A DNA stretch of 54,080 nucleotides from Methanomassiliicoccales archaeon RumEn M1. Its GTDB lineage: Archaea; Thermoplasmatota; Thermoplasmata; Methanomassiliicoccales; Methanomassiliicoccaceae. The notes beneath the pieces were generated by a model. The model had not been told where the DNA came from. It did not search any database and was given only the letters and a program-made list of their open reading frames with translations. Both the position numbers and the translations under genes were made by a program. Position 1 is the first letter of the stretch. Each line of letters opens with the position of its first letter. The stretch spans positions 1 to 54,080 of the forward strand of contig LJKK01000172.1 of the NCBI GenBank assembly GCA_001421185.1. The letters run 5' to 3'. Below are positions 15,310 to 23,576 of this stretch, one piece after another.

Positions 15310-16603
15310 CCTCGGGAGCCGATGCAGGTGCGCCCCTAGCCGCCAGGATGAGATAGGATATAGATGATACGGCCAGGACGGCGGCCGCCACCGTCCACGC
15401 CATTCCTATGGAGTACGCTCCGGCCAGGAAGCCGATGGCCAGGGAACCGATCATGGCGCCGATCTGCAGCGCCAGCGACTTGAACGACAGCATGGTCGAT
15501 CGTACCGGACCGGGGAGCTCGGCGTTGTACATGGTGGCGTCCGGTGGATCGGCCACCCCCTCGGTCATGAGGATGAGGAAGTAGAACAACGCGAACCCCA
15601 GGATGGTGTCCTGGAAGGCCAGCAGGAGGAGGAAACCTCCGGCCAGGAGGCGGAACGTGAACACCACGAGCGGGTACCGGTCGCGGAAGAGGCCGCAGAC
15701 GCGGGAGGAGAGCATGTATCCGGCCGAGGCGGAGAAGAAGTATCCGGCTGCGAGAATGCCCAACACCCAGGATAGCTCCGCGGTCCCCAGGATGGATTGG
15801 ACGCGAGGCTGCCACAGCAGCTCCAGGCCGCTCAGTGAGATGCCGAACATGAGGGTGGCCACCAGCAGCATGAGCACGGTACGGTTCCTAAACCCGTGGT
15901 GGAAGGAGGTGGCGATGACCTGTTGCAGGCGGCCCATGCCGGAACCGAGCGCGTCGGCGCGCTGCCCTGGGCCCTCTCGAACCATCGACACGGTCATGAT
16001 GAACTGTACGGCCACCATGGCCTCCATCAGTACGATGTTCATCGAATAGGTGGTGAGAGGAATGATGGAGCCCCACACCCCGCTCAAGCTGGGGACGGCG
16101 CCTCCCACCAGGGACCCGACCCCCAGTCCCAGGGGTATGAAGATGCCCGCGCGGGCCAAGGCATGCTGGATGTTGCCATTCGGCTCCACCCGGCGGAACT
16201 CGTCGATGAACCACGCATCTATGGAGCCGGACGAGAAGGCCCTGGCGGCGCCCAGGGTGACGGTGGCCGCCATCACCGTGATGAGGTCGAAGGAGAACAG
16301 CAGTGCCAGACCGCCCACGGCCTGGATGGCCAGCGACAGGAGGTAGATGTTCTTGCGGCCCAAGGTGTCGGCCAGGCTGCCAGAGGGCAGCTCCATGAGG
16401 ATGGTGGTCGCCGAGTATGCGGCCATGGCAACACCTGCCTCGGCGATGCCCAGCCCTTTGTCCATGAGCAGGAGGACGAGTATTGGGAACGTGAGGCCTA
16501 TGATGAATGAGTGGACCGTTTGATTGATCGCGTAGGTGGACAGGACCTTCTTGCCGTCACCGTATACCGCCGCCATGTGGGGCGGGGCATGATGTGTGGA
16601 CAT
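15293..16603 (-). CDS. Major facilitator superfamily transporter
   Basis: A 436-residue transporter with about twelve hydrophobic segments. The MFS loop 2-3 motif is visible as GSLADTLGRKNIYLLS near residues 75-90, and the SSGSIDAWFIDEF segment is typical of drug and sugar-like MFS proteins. The substrate cannot be told from sequence. The ATG at 16603 has GGAAGG five bases upstream. The upstream region contains several short palindromes (16692-16726) that could be operator sites, as is common for efflux pumps. Confidence 0.88.
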   Translation of the reverse strand: MSTHHAPPHMAAVYGDGKKVLSTYAINQTVHSFIIGLTFPILVLLLMDKGLGIAEAGVAMAAYSATTILMELPSGSLADTLGRKNIYLLSLAIQAVGGLALLFSFDLITVMAATVTLGAARAFSSGSIDAWFIDEFRRVEPNGNIQHALARAGIFIPLGLGVGSLVGGAVPSLSGVWGSIIPLTTYSMNIVLMEAMVAVQFIMTVSMVREGPGQRADALGSGMGRLQQVIATSFHHGFRNRTVLMLLVATLMFGISLSGLELLWQPRVQSILGTAELSWVLGILAAGYFFSASAGYMLSSRVCGLFRDRYPLVVFTFRLLAGGFLLLLAFQDTILGFALFYFLILMTEGVADPPDATMYNAELPGPVRSTMLSFKSLALQIGAMIGSLAIGFLAGAYSIGMAWTVAAAVLAVSSISYLILAARGAPASAPEVTEAA

Positions 16604-16691
16604 ATTATCCTTCCACTCTACGACGCCAGCCCGTTCCCGGAGTACCTTACGTTACTACGCTTCCATCCATGCCCTCGACAAATGGTAACAT

Positions 16692-16726
16692 GAACGATCG
16701 CGTTCGTTCGTACCATGGTATCGATA
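16692..16726. promoter_or_regulatory. Cluster of palindromes upstream of the MFS gene
   Basis: GAACG-ATCG-CGTTC (16692-16705), the perfect palindrome TACCATGGTA (16711-16720) and TATCGATA (16719-16726) lie in the 238-bp divergent region. They are candidate regulator sites for the MFS gene or for the small gene on the other strand. Confidence 0.3.
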
Positions 16727-16871
16727 TCAATACGGATACAGAAACATGACCACGAAAATGCGCAAAATTCAACCGACGACGGGGATACGGCGCCCGAATG
16801 TTCGTTAAAATTGATTTCTTTTACCAATAATTAAAAAGGAGATGCACTCATCACCGGGCCGAGGAATGTAT

Positions 16872-17231
16872 ATGGAGTCCAAGGAAGGAGTGTTTTCCAA
16901 ACTGCGCAAGTTATTCGGCGGAAGCGACAAGCAGACTGCCCCCGTCTCGGAGCCAGCTGCTCCGGCCAAGGCTTCGACCGAGGCGCCCGCCGCTGCTCAG
17001 CCGGCCTCCGTGGAACCGGCTATGCCCCCGATGTCTCCCGCAGAGATGGTCCAGGAGCAGGCCCGGCACCTTTGCTCGGATGCCTGGCTAGCCAACAGGA
17101 TCACCGTCAAGGCGGAGGTCCGCGACGGCAAGACCTACCTCGTCGGTTCACCGGCCGAGGCTGCGCCGTATATAAGGGCGGCCTACCAGGCCAAGAAGGA
17201 CAAGCTTCCGGCGGACGTCCTGCTGGCCTGA
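16872..17231 (+). CDS. Hypothetical protein with Ala/Pro-rich linker
   Basis: A 119-residue soluble protein of unknown function. A basic amphipathic N-terminus (KEGVFSKLRKLFGG) leads to a low-complexity Ala/Pro linker, about residues 20-55. A conserved-looking C-terminal part (about 60-119) contains CSDAWLANRITVKAEVRDGK and YIRAAYQAKKDKLP. The frame is open from 16842, but GAGGA at 16861-16865 is well spaced for the ATG at 16872. An AT-rich promoter-like block lies just upstream. I do not recognise the family. Confidence 0.65.
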   Translation: MESKEGVFSKLRKLFGGSDKQTAPVSEPAAPAKASTEAPAAAQPASVEPAMPPMSPAEMVQEQARHLCSDAWLANRITVKAEVRDGKTYLVGSPAEAAPYIRAAYQAKKDKLPADVLLA

Positions 17232-17268
17232 GACAACCTGCTGAACGTCCGATAGGTCACCTTCCCTA

Positions 17269-17290
17269 GGCCGCCCCCGGCGGGGCGGCC
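17269..17290. terminator. Strong GC hairpin after the Ala/Pro-linker gene
   Basis: A perfect 9-bp stem, GGCCGCCCC with GGGGCGGCC around a CGGC loop, lies 38 bases after the stop. No T-run follows, so it is either a 3' end stabiliser or a weak terminator. Confidence 0.35.
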
Positions 17291-17382
17291 GAACCTTTCC
17301 ATCGTCCCGATAAGCGCGCGATCGTCGCCTACGATTGCGAAAGTAATATCTGTCCCATACGAACCATCGAGGACGACCGCTT

Positions 17383-17616
17383 ATGGCATCGAAGAATGGT
17401 ATCAAATTGGACAGGAGCAAGAGGGATGAGATGACCAGGTCCATAAGGGACTACTTCCTCAAGGAGAGAGGCGAGGAGATGGGCCATCTGGCGTCGGACA
17501 TGGTCCTGGACTTCATCCTGGAGGAGCTGGCGCCGGAGTTCTATAACATGGGCGTAATGGACTCCTATCGGCTCATGAGCGAAAAGGTGGCCGATGTCCA
17601 GCTCCTATTGAAGTGA
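17383..17616 (+). CDS. DUF2164 family protein
   Basis: A 77-residue protein that matches the small DUF2164 family: IKLDRSKRDEMTRSIRDYF at the start, then GHLASDMVLDFILEELAPEF, then YNMGVMDSYRLM. The LDFI and YN-G-V-D signatures are characteristic. The function of the family is unknown. The ATG at 17383 is preceded by GAGGACG. The gene stands alone before the tRNA-Ile region. Confidence 0.85.
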   Translation: MASKNGIKLDRSKRDEMTRSIRDYFLKERGEEMGHLASDMVLDFILEELAPEFYNMGVMDSYRLMSEKVADVQLLLK

Positions 17617-17767
17617 TCGCTCTCGATCATGACCGGTGCACGTTGGACCGAGGAGGTCGATCGGGCGGCCCCATCGTCGATCGCCTCCGAGGTTGAGAAT
17701 CACAGAACCGCCTTGAATGATGAGAAGATGAGGCCGATGCAATGGGCACCAGCGAGGACAATGATGG

Positions 17768-17841
17768 TGGGCCCGATGAGATTTGGACTCATGACCTCCC
17801 GGTTATCAGCCGGCGCTCCAGCCAGGCTAAGCTACGGGCCC
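17768..17841 (-). tRNA. tRNA-Ile (GAU), one base short in the anticodon stem
   Basis: The minus strand folds as a tRNA. The acceptor GGGCCCG pairs with CGGGCCC, the D arm is GCTT/GAGC, the anticodon loop CTGATAA carries GAT, and the T stem is ATGAG/CTCAT. The discriminator is A and an encoded CCA follows at 17765-17767. The anticodon stem has only four clear pairs (CCGG/CCGG); a C appears to be missing from what should be CCC on the tRNA strand, next to plus-strand position 17813. The body is therefore 74 bases. A TATA-like box TTTAAAAT lies about 30 bases upstream. Confidence 0.85.
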
Positions 17842-18080
17842 TTGTACTCCTCCGAATACCGCTTACCATTTTAAAGGTTTCCATGTTCCACTGGAAATTT
17901 TCTGCAACTGGATTGATAAAACGGCCCCTTGATATGTGATGACCCTGTGGTCAGAGGCGGTGCCCACGGTGCCGCGGTCGACCATCCAACGATCGGGCCT
18001 TGCGGTGGTTCAAAAATATCGAAAGGAAAAGGCAGTAAGGTGTTTGGCAGATCGTAAGGGACCTGCCGTTAAAGCATTGT
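17842..18080. other. Intergenic region between tRNA-Ile and the decarboxylase gene
   Basis: Apart from the tRNA promoter I see nothing I can assign. Short open frames are present, but they have no coding character. Confidence 0.4.
17868..17881 (-). promoter_or_regulatory. TATA-like box for tRNA-Ile
   Basis: On the minus strand AACCTTTAAAATGG is centred about 32 bases upstream of the tRNA 5' end at 17841, the expected archaeal spacing. Confidence 0.45.
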
Positions 18081-18503
18081 TCAGGTCCTAAAGGAAACGG
18101 AGTACTCCACTTCGCTGGCCCCGAAATATTTCTTGCAGTACTCGGCCACCGCCTGAGGGGGGTACTCCTTGCAGCTGAAGACGTCGATGAACGCCCTGTT
18201 GGTATCCTCGGCGAAGTGACCGGAGATCAGAGAGGTCTCGATCAGCTGTGCCAGGGAGTATCCCTGCACGCGGGGGTCAGCACCAAAGCGCACCACGATG
18301 GGCTCGCCAAACCTCTTCATATCGATATAATCGCACAGATCAACGGAGAACTTGCGAATGTAATCGCCGTCAGCTATCTTCTCCGGATCGCAACCCCGGA
18401 GGTCGATCGACGTAAGGAGACCCCATTCTCCGCCCTGCTTGAACCGCTCGATCGTCTCCTCATCGCTCAAAAGCTTTCCCGATTTTGGACCCATGCTGTA
18501 CAT
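18081..18503 (-). CDS. S-adenosylmethionine decarboxylase proenzyme
   Basis: A 140-residue pyruvoyl enzyme precursor that makes decarboxylated S-adenosylmethionine, the aminopropyl donor for spermidine. The segment ETSLISGHFAE followed by DVFSC aligns without gaps to the bacterial/archaeal pattern ESHLSIHTWPE followed by DVFTC. The self-cleavage serine is S91, a second serine S94, histidine H96 and cysteine C111; the 5- and 20-residue spacings match those of the T. maritima enzyme. The histidine after the cleavage serine is replaced by leucine. The N-terminus is about 28 residues longer than in that enzyme. The ATG at 18503 has AAGGTGG upstream. No spermidine synthase gene is nearby. Confidence 0.82.
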   Translation of the reverse strand: MYSMGPKSGKLLSDEETIERFKQGGEWGLLTSIDLRGCDPEKIADGDYIRKFSVDLCDYIDMKRFGEPIVVRFGADPRVQGYSLAQLIETSLISGHFAEDTNRAFIDVFSCKEYPPQAVAEYCKKYFGASEVEYSVSFRT

Positions 18504-18809
18504 TGCCTGTTACCACCTTCTGGGCGTCCTTGCCCAAGGTTCAAGGCGATGCAACTCGTTCTAGTTTAAAAAATTGTGCCCGATAAGCGTCCTAGGGAGG
18601 CGATTTTGGGCAGCCTCGAGGCGGATTGAGGCCATTAACGATGAATATTTTTCATAATGTGGAGGAAATATTTGATTCTCGTAATATGGAGGTCGTTCCA
18701 AGGGCGTTCAACGCTCATGAACCTTGCCCCAGCATCAAAACGATCATGCAGGACTCAAAACACCCCTTGCGGAATATCGACGCCAGACCTTGAGGGCATC
18801 GCCTTGCCT
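18504..18809. other. Intergenic region upstream of the decarboxylase gene
   Basis: These 306 bases hold a minus-strand TATA-like element (TTTTTTAAAC at 18564-18573) that could serve the decarboxylase gene, and an AT-rich block near 18637-18690. No gene is supported. Confidence 0.4.
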
Positions 18810-19382
18810 CTAGGTCCTGTCCGGCCCCGCCAGCAGTTCGATCGTCCTGCTCCTTGTACGGGTGTAGGCACCTTCTCTCTTCCCCAGCCAATGCACGGCC
18901 ATGGCCAATGCGGTCCCGAGGAGCGCCCCTGCCATCACATCCGACGGCCAATGGACCCCGAGGTAGATCCGGCTCAGGCCGACCAGGGACGCCATCCCGA
19001 AGGCGATCGGCCTCCATCGAGGACGAGCTGCCAAGGATAGCAGGGTCGCGATCGTGAAGGCCCTTGCGGTATGTCCGCTGGGCATCGCCGGCCCGCTTGC
19101 ACCGGCGAAGGGGCACGAGAGCATGTTCACGTCCGTCAGCAGATCGAACGGCCGGTCGCGCATGAGCATCAGCTTCAGAACAAAGGTGCACAGGCCGGTG
19201 AACAGGATGAGCACCGCAGCATCGAACGCCAGCTCTCGCCGCTCCCAATGCCACAATAACGGGACGACAAGGATGGCGATGTACACGAGTCCGATGAACG
19301 ATGCCCCCACCATGAGCAGGTCCATGGCGGGGCCGCAGCCCGCCCTGTTCAGGGCGTCGAACATCCAACGGTCAAGGCTCAT
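18810..19382 (-). CDS. PAP2 family membrane phosphatase
   Basis: A 190-residue membrane protein with the three-part phosphatase signature of the PAP2 superfamily: KLMLMRDRPF (near 78-87), PSGHT (near 112-116) and SRIYLGVHWPSDV (near 148-160). About five hydrophobic helices surround these. Members remove phosphate from lipid phosphates such as phosphatidic acid or polyprenyl pyrophosphates. Next to HMG-CoA reductase, an isoprenoid phosphate substrate is plausible but only inferred. I chose the ATG at 19382; upstream sequence in frame (to 19478) is poor in homology and overlaps the divergent promoter region. Confidence 0.88.
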   Translation of the reverse strand: MSLDRWMFDALNRAGCGPAMDLLMVGASFIGLVYIAILVVPLLWHWERRELAFDAAVLILFTGLCTFVLKLMLMRDRPFDLLTDVNMLSCPFAGASGPAMPSGHTARAFTIATLLSLAARPRWRPIAFGMASLVGLSRIYLGVHWPSDVMAGALLGTALAMAVHWLGKREGAYTRTRSRTIELLAGPDRT

Positions 19383-19486
19383 GGTGCGCCGTGGGAACAA
19401 CCTCCATGGGTTATGGGCCTTGCGGCCTAACTGCCGAAGGCTCGTAGAACATCGTAAGGCGCCCGGGCACCATGACATGGGACAGG

Positions 19487-19496
19487 TTAATTACTA
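19487..19496 (+). promoter_or_regulatory. TATA-like box for HMG-CoA reductase
   Basis: TTAATTACTA is centred about 28 bases before the ATG at 19519, with no ribosome binding site between them. This suggests a leaderless mRNA and helps choose that start. Confidence 0.45.
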
Positions 19497-19518
19497 CCAT
19501 GCCTTTCCTTTGCTGGAA

Positions 19519-20667
19519 ATGACCCAGGGGCTGAAGAACCGCGGAAGGACCAGGGAGGACATGGACGAGCGCCGGCGTGCAGTGGAGGAGCTCACGGGAG
19601 CAAGGCTCCCCATCATCGCCGAATGCCCCTTCGATCCCCAGCTGGCCGAGAAGAACGTCGAGAACATGATCGGCACCATGCCCGTACCGCTGGGCTTCGT
19701 CGGCCCATTGCGGGTGCGCGGCGACATGGCCGACGGAGAGTTCATAGTGCCGCTGGCCACCACCGAGGGCGCATTGATCGCGTCCGTCAACCGCGGCGCC
19801 TCGGTCATCACCGCGGCCGGAGGGGCCACCGCCATGGTCGTCAAGGACGAGATGACCCGCGGGCCGGTGTTCAGGGCGAGGGACGTCCGCCATGCCGCTG
19901 AGACGGCCCAATGGGTCCAGGACAACTTTGACGAGGTGAAAGCGGCCGCGGAGGCCACCACCCGACGCGGCAAGCTCCTCAGCGCCGCACCCTACATCGT
20001 CGGACGCTCCCTCTTCCTCCGGTTAGCCTATTCCACCGGGGACGCCATGGGCATGAACATGGCGACCATCGCCTCCGAGGCCGCCGCCCGGCTGATCGAG
20101 AAGCGCACCGGGACGACCCTCATCTCCGTCTCGGGCAACGTATGCGTGGACAAGAAGCCGTCCGCCCTGAACGCCATCAGCGGCCGGGGGAAGACCGTCT
20201 TAGCGGACGTCACCGTGCCACGGGAGCTGCTGGAGCAGAAGATGCACACCTCGCCCGAGGCCGTGGCCGAGACCTGCTATCGCAAGTGCAACATCGGCTC
20301 TGCCCTATCGGCGTCTCTGGGGTCCAACGCCCATGTGGCCAATATGCTGGCCGCAATATACATCGCCACCGGGCAGGACCCGGCCCAGGTGGTCGAGGGG
20401 TCCATGGGAACGACCACCGCCGAGGTGGTCGATGGCGACCTCTACGTCTCCGTTCGATTGCCATGCATCGAGGTGGGGACGGTGGGAGGAGGTACCAGGC
20501 TGCCCGCCCAGGCCGAGGCGCTCTCCATGATGGGGTGCCTGGGCGACGGAAAGGCCGTCAAGCTGGCCGAGATCATCGGCGCCACGGTCCTGGCGGGCGA
20601 GCTGTCGACGCTGTGCGCCCAGGCCGCCGGGCAGCTGGGAGCGGCCCACAGCCGCCTGGGGCGGTGA
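19519..20667 (+). CDS. hmgA: Hydroxymethylglutaryl-CoA reductase
   Basis: A 382-residue enzyme that makes mevalonate, the precursor of archaeal membrane lipids. The class I signatures are present: ENMIGTMPVPLGFVGPL, the catalytic glutamate in PLATTEGAL, DAMGMNMAT for the nicotinamide cofactor, SVSGNVCVDKKPSALNAI with the catalytic lysine, the GTVGGGT loop, and the C-terminal histidine in AAHSRLGR. The frame is open far upstream (to 19054), but homology begins only after 19519. A TATA-like box 28 bases earlier supports a leaderless ATG start. It is divergent from the PAP2 gene. Confidence 0.95.
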   Translation: MTQGLKNRGRTREDMDERRRAVEELTGARLPIIAECPFDPQLAEKNVENMIGTMPVPLGFVGPLRVRGDMADGEFIVPLATTEGALIASVNRGASVITAAGGATAMVVKDEMTRGPVFRARDVRHAAETAQWVQDNFDEVKAAAEATTRRGKLLSAAPYIVGRSLFLRLAYSTGDAMGMNMATIASEAAARLIEKRTGTTLISVSGNVCVDKKPSALNAISGRGKTVLADVTVPRELLEQKMHTSPEAVAETCYRKCNIGSALSASLGSNAHVANMLAAIYIATGQDPAQVVEGSMGTTTAEVVDGDLYVSVRLPCIEVGTVGGGTRLPAQAEALSMMGCLGDGKAVKLAEIIGATVLAGELSTLCAQAAGQLGAAHSRLGR

Positions 20668-20730
20668 ACATCACCTTCGGTCGAGGGGACGAGCGAGACG
20701 TTCATCATCCATGGCGTTCGTGAGGAACGC

Positions 20731-21786
20731 ATGAGCGGCAGGACGGCGTCGTGGTGGCACCGGGAAGGGGGCAACGTGCAATGTGAGCTATGCCCTCACC
20801 ATTGTTCCCTGCCGGACGGCTCGACGGGCCTGTGCGGCGTCCGAAGGAACGAGGGCGGCGTGCTCATCGCCTCGTCCTACGGCAGGGCGTGCGTCCGCAG
20901 CCTCGACCCGATCGAGAAGAAGCCTCTGTTCCATTACCGGCCTGGGACGCTGGTGCACTCCTTCGGCACCTTCGGCTGCAACCTCGACTGCGATAACTGC
21001 CAGAACCATGAGCTGGTCCGGGCCCGCGCCGGCGGGACCGACGTGACCCCGCGGGGCGTGGTGAACGAGGCCGTGGAGCGAGGCGCGCACGGCATCGCGT
21101 TCACGTTCAACGAGCCGATCACATGGTTCGAGTTCGTGATCGACACCTTCGAGGAGGCCAAGCCCCGCGGCCTGTTCACCGTTCTGAACACCAACGGTTA
21201 CGTCCGGAGGGAGCCCGCGGAGGAGCTTTTCCGTTACGTCGACGCCATGAACGTGGACGTCAAGGCCTTCGAGGACCGGACGTACCGTTCGACCTGCGGC
21301 GGGAGCCTGCGACCGGTGCTCGATTCGTGCGTCCTGGCCAAGGAGATGGGGGTCCATGTCGAGCTGACCTACCTCCTCGTTCCAGGACTGAACGACTCTC
21401 CGGACGAGACCGAACGGTTCAGCCGGTGGGCCGTGGATGCCATGGGCCCGGACGTCCCGATCTTCTTCTTCCGGTTCAGGCCGTTCCATCGTCTCGCCCA
21501 TCTGCCGGAGCAGAGCATGGAGCGCATGCGGCAGGCCGCCTCCCTGGCCGCCCAGGCCGGTGCCCGTTACGTCTACTTCGGGGGCGTGGCCGACGCCCGT
21601 CGGGACACGTTCTGCCCCCGATGCTCGTCCATGGTGATCGAGCGCAAGGGGACTGAATCGACCGGCAAGGTGTGCTTCAAGGGCGGCGAGGTCAGCCGCT
21701 TCTGCCCTTCGGTCTCTGAGGTCCGCGTGTACCTTCGGGATGGGCGATGCCCCGGGTGCGGAGAGCGCGTACCGGTGGCGCAATGA
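20731..21786 (+). CDS. Radical SAM enzyme, AmmeMemoRadiSam/PflA-like
   Basis: A 351-residue radical SAM protein whose closest pattern is the AmmeMemoRadiSam-system enzyme. An N-terminal cysteine-rich part (CELCPHHCSLPDGSTGLCGV) is followed by the SAM-cluster motif C83-x3-C87-x2-C90 (CNLDCDNC), the AFTFNEPITW segment and YLLVPGLNDS. The C-terminus carries two zinc-ribbon-like CxxC pairs (CPRC, CPGC). It should build a 4Fe-4S cluster and cleave S-adenosylmethionine; the substrate is unknown. Neither Memo nor AMMECR1 is adjacent. The ATG at 20731 follows GAGGA. Confidence 0.85.
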   Translation: MSGRTASWWHREGGNVQCELCPHHCSLPDGSTGLCGVRRNEGGVLIASSYGRACVRSLDPIEKKPLFHYRPGTLVHSFGTFGCNLDCDNCQNHELVRARAGGTDVTPRGVVNEAVERGAHGIAFTFNEPITWFEFVIDTFEEAKPRGLFTVLNTNGYVRREPAEELFRYVDAMNVDVKAFEDRTYRSTCGGSLRPVLDSCVLAKEMGVHVELTYLLVPGLNDSPDETERFSRWAVDAMGPDVPIFFFRFRPFHRLAHLPEQSMERMRQAASLAAQAGARYVYFGGVADARRDTFCPRCSSMVIERKGTESTGKVCFKGGEVSRFCPSVSEVRVYLRDGRCPGCGERVPVAQ

Positions 21787-21841
21787 ACACGCCTGAACGG
21801 TTGATCGATCGAAAGGCCAGCATGGCCGCGCCATCTCGTAA

Positions 21842-21850
21842 CTTAAAATA
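21842..21850 (+). promoter_or_regulatory. TATA-like box for pheT
   Basis: CTTAAAATA is centred about 28 bases before the ATG at 21873 with no ribosome binding site between them, which fits leaderless transcription. Confidence 0.45.
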
Positions 21851-21872
21851 GTAACTGCCCCATCGCATCGCG

Positions 21873-23528
21873 ATGCCAGTCGTCACGTTCGATTATGATG
21901 ACCTCGTCGGACTGATCGGTCGCGAGGTTCCCATGGAGACGCTGCTGGAACGTGTCCCCCAGCTCGGGGCGGACATCCATTCCTGCGATCCCGCCACGGG
22001 CGAGCTGAGCATCGAGTTCTTTCCCGACCGGTCCGACCTGTACAGCGTGGAGGGCGCGGCCCGCGCCTTGAGGTCCTTCCTGGGCTTCGAGAAGGGGCTG
22101 ACCCGTTACGAGGTAGAGGCAAGCGACGTGGTGCTGAACATCGACCCGTCCGTCAAGGACGTCCGGCCGTACATGGTGGCCGGCGTGGTGGAGGACATCG
22201 TCATGTCCGACGACCTCATCCGATCGATGATGGAGCTGCAGGAGAAGCTCCACCTCACCATGGGAAGGAAGCGCGCCAAGGTGTCGATCGGCCTCCATGA
22301 CATGGCGCGCATCAAGGCTCCCTTCACCTTCAAGGCGGTGGACCCCCGCTCGGTGTCGTTCGTCCCCCTCGCCAAGGACGAGGAGATGGACCTCCAGGAG
22401 ATACTGGAGAAGCACGAGAAGGGGAGGGATTACGCCTACATCCTGCAGGGGAAGGACAGATATCCGCTGCTGGTCGATAGCGAGGGAAACGTACTATCGT
22501 TCCCGCCCATCATCAACGGCACCTTGACGACCGTCACCGAGGAGACCACCCGGGTGTTCATCGACGTCACCGGGACCGACCTGGACGCCATAACCGGCGC
22601 TCTGAACATCGTGGCCACGGCCATGGCGGAGCGCGGGGGAAAGGTCCGATCGGTCACCGTCACCGGTCTGCACGACCTCGTGACGCCCGACCTGGCCCCC
22701 AGGAAGTGGAGCATCAGCATCGACGAGGCCAACAAGCTTCTTGGGACGTCCCTCGACGGTCCGAAGATTGCGGTCGCCCTGGAGAAGATGGGATACGAGG
22801 CTAAGGTCGAGGGCCGACAGATCCACGTCCTGGCGCCCGCCACCCGCCTGGACCTGATCCATCCGGTGGACGTGATGGAAGACATCGCCAAGGGCATCGG
22901 GTATGAGAGCTTCGGCACCACCCTGCCGACCGAGGTAACGTTCGGTGAGCTGGGGGCGCGCCAGAAGGCGTCCGACGCCGCCCGGCAGCTCATGGTCGGC
23001 TATGGATACCTGGAGGTGACCACGCTCATGCTGTCCTCGCCCGAGGAACAGTTCGAGAAGATGCACCTCGAGCCGGTCGAGACGGTCGACATCCTCAACC
23101 CCATAAGCGAGGACCATACCTGCCTCCGCGTATCGCTGGTCCCGAGCATCCTGGCGGTGATGCGGCGCAACAAGCACCGCGACCTGCCGCAGCGGTTGTT
23201 CGAGGTAGGGGACGTCATGGTGGGCTGCAAGCGCGCCAAGCACATCGCGGCGGCCGCCATCACCTCGCGCGCCTCGTTCACCGAGGTCAAGTCGCTGGTG
23301 GAAGGCATCATGCGCGACCTGTCGGTGCGGTACGAGATAGCGCCGTCCTCCCTGGGCTGCTTCATCGACGGCCGCGGGGCGGAGGTCCTGGTCGACGGCC
23401 GCAACATAGGCTCCTTCGGCGAGCTGCATCCGGCGGTCATAACGGCCTTCGAGCTTGGACATCCCATAACCGTGTTCGAGATGGACCTCGATGCGCTCAC
23501 CGAAGGCAAACTGGAGCGTATCGCCTGA
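21873..23528 (+). CDS. pheT: Phenylalanine-tRNA ligase beta subunit
   Basis: A 551-residue archaeal/eukaryal-type beta subunit of the heterotetrameric enzyme that charges tRNA-Phe. The B1-like N-terminus (DYDDLVGLIGREVPMETLLE), the B3/B4 region with EFFPDRSDLYSVEGAARALR and INGTLTTVTEETTRVFIDVTG, the B5 DNA-binding-like domain and the C-terminal catalytic-like domain with LNPISEDHTCLRVSLVPSIL are in the expected order. The length is typical of archaea, shorter than the bacterial form. The alpha-subunit gene is not in the window. tRNA-Ser follows directly. Confidence 0.93.
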   Translation: MPVVTFDYDDLVGLIGREVPMETLLERVPQLGADIHSCDPATGELSIEFFPDRSDLYSVEGAARALRSFLGFEKGLTRYEVEASDVVLNIDPSVKDVRPYMVAGVVEDIVMSDDLIRSMMELQEKLHLTMGRKRAKVSIGLHDMARIKAPFTFKAVDPRSVSFVPLAKDEEMDLQEILEKHEKGRDYAYILQGKDRYPLLVDSEGNVLSFPPIINGTLTTVTEETTRVFIDVTGTDLDAITGALNIVATAMAERGGKVRSVTVTGLHDLVTPDLAPRKWSISIDEANKLLGTSLDGPKIAVALEKMGYEAKVEGRQIHVLAPATRLDLIHPVDVMEDIAKGIGYESFGTTLPTEVTFGELGARQKASDAARQLMVGYGYLEVTTLMLSSPEEQFEKMHLEPVETVDILNPISEDHTCLRVSLVPSILAVMRRNKHRDLPQRLFEVGDVMVGCKRAKHIAAAAITSRASFTEVKSLVEGIMRDLSVRYEIAPSSLGCFIDGRGAEVLVDGRNIGSFGELHPAVITAFELGHPITVFEMDLDALTEGKLERIA

Positions 23529-23544
23529 CGAAAGCGACGAAATC

Positions 23545-23553
23545 GTTAAAAGG
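23545..23553 (+). promoter_or_regulatory. TATA-like box for tRNA-Ser
   Basis: GTTAAAAGG is centred about 28 bases upstream of the tRNA 5' end at 23577. Confidence 0.4.
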
Positions 23554-23576
23554 ATAGATGGTCGTGGCCGCCACAG

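Noticed and set aside
18657-19040. Plus-strand gene in the region after the decarboxylase
   Set aside because: The frame lies across the PAP2 3' end, has no family pattern and reads as a shadow.
19054-19518. Long N-terminal extension of HMG-CoA reductase
   Set aside because: The frame is open, but it overlaps the PAP2 gene on the other strand and lacks reductase homology. A TATA-like box supports ATG 19519.
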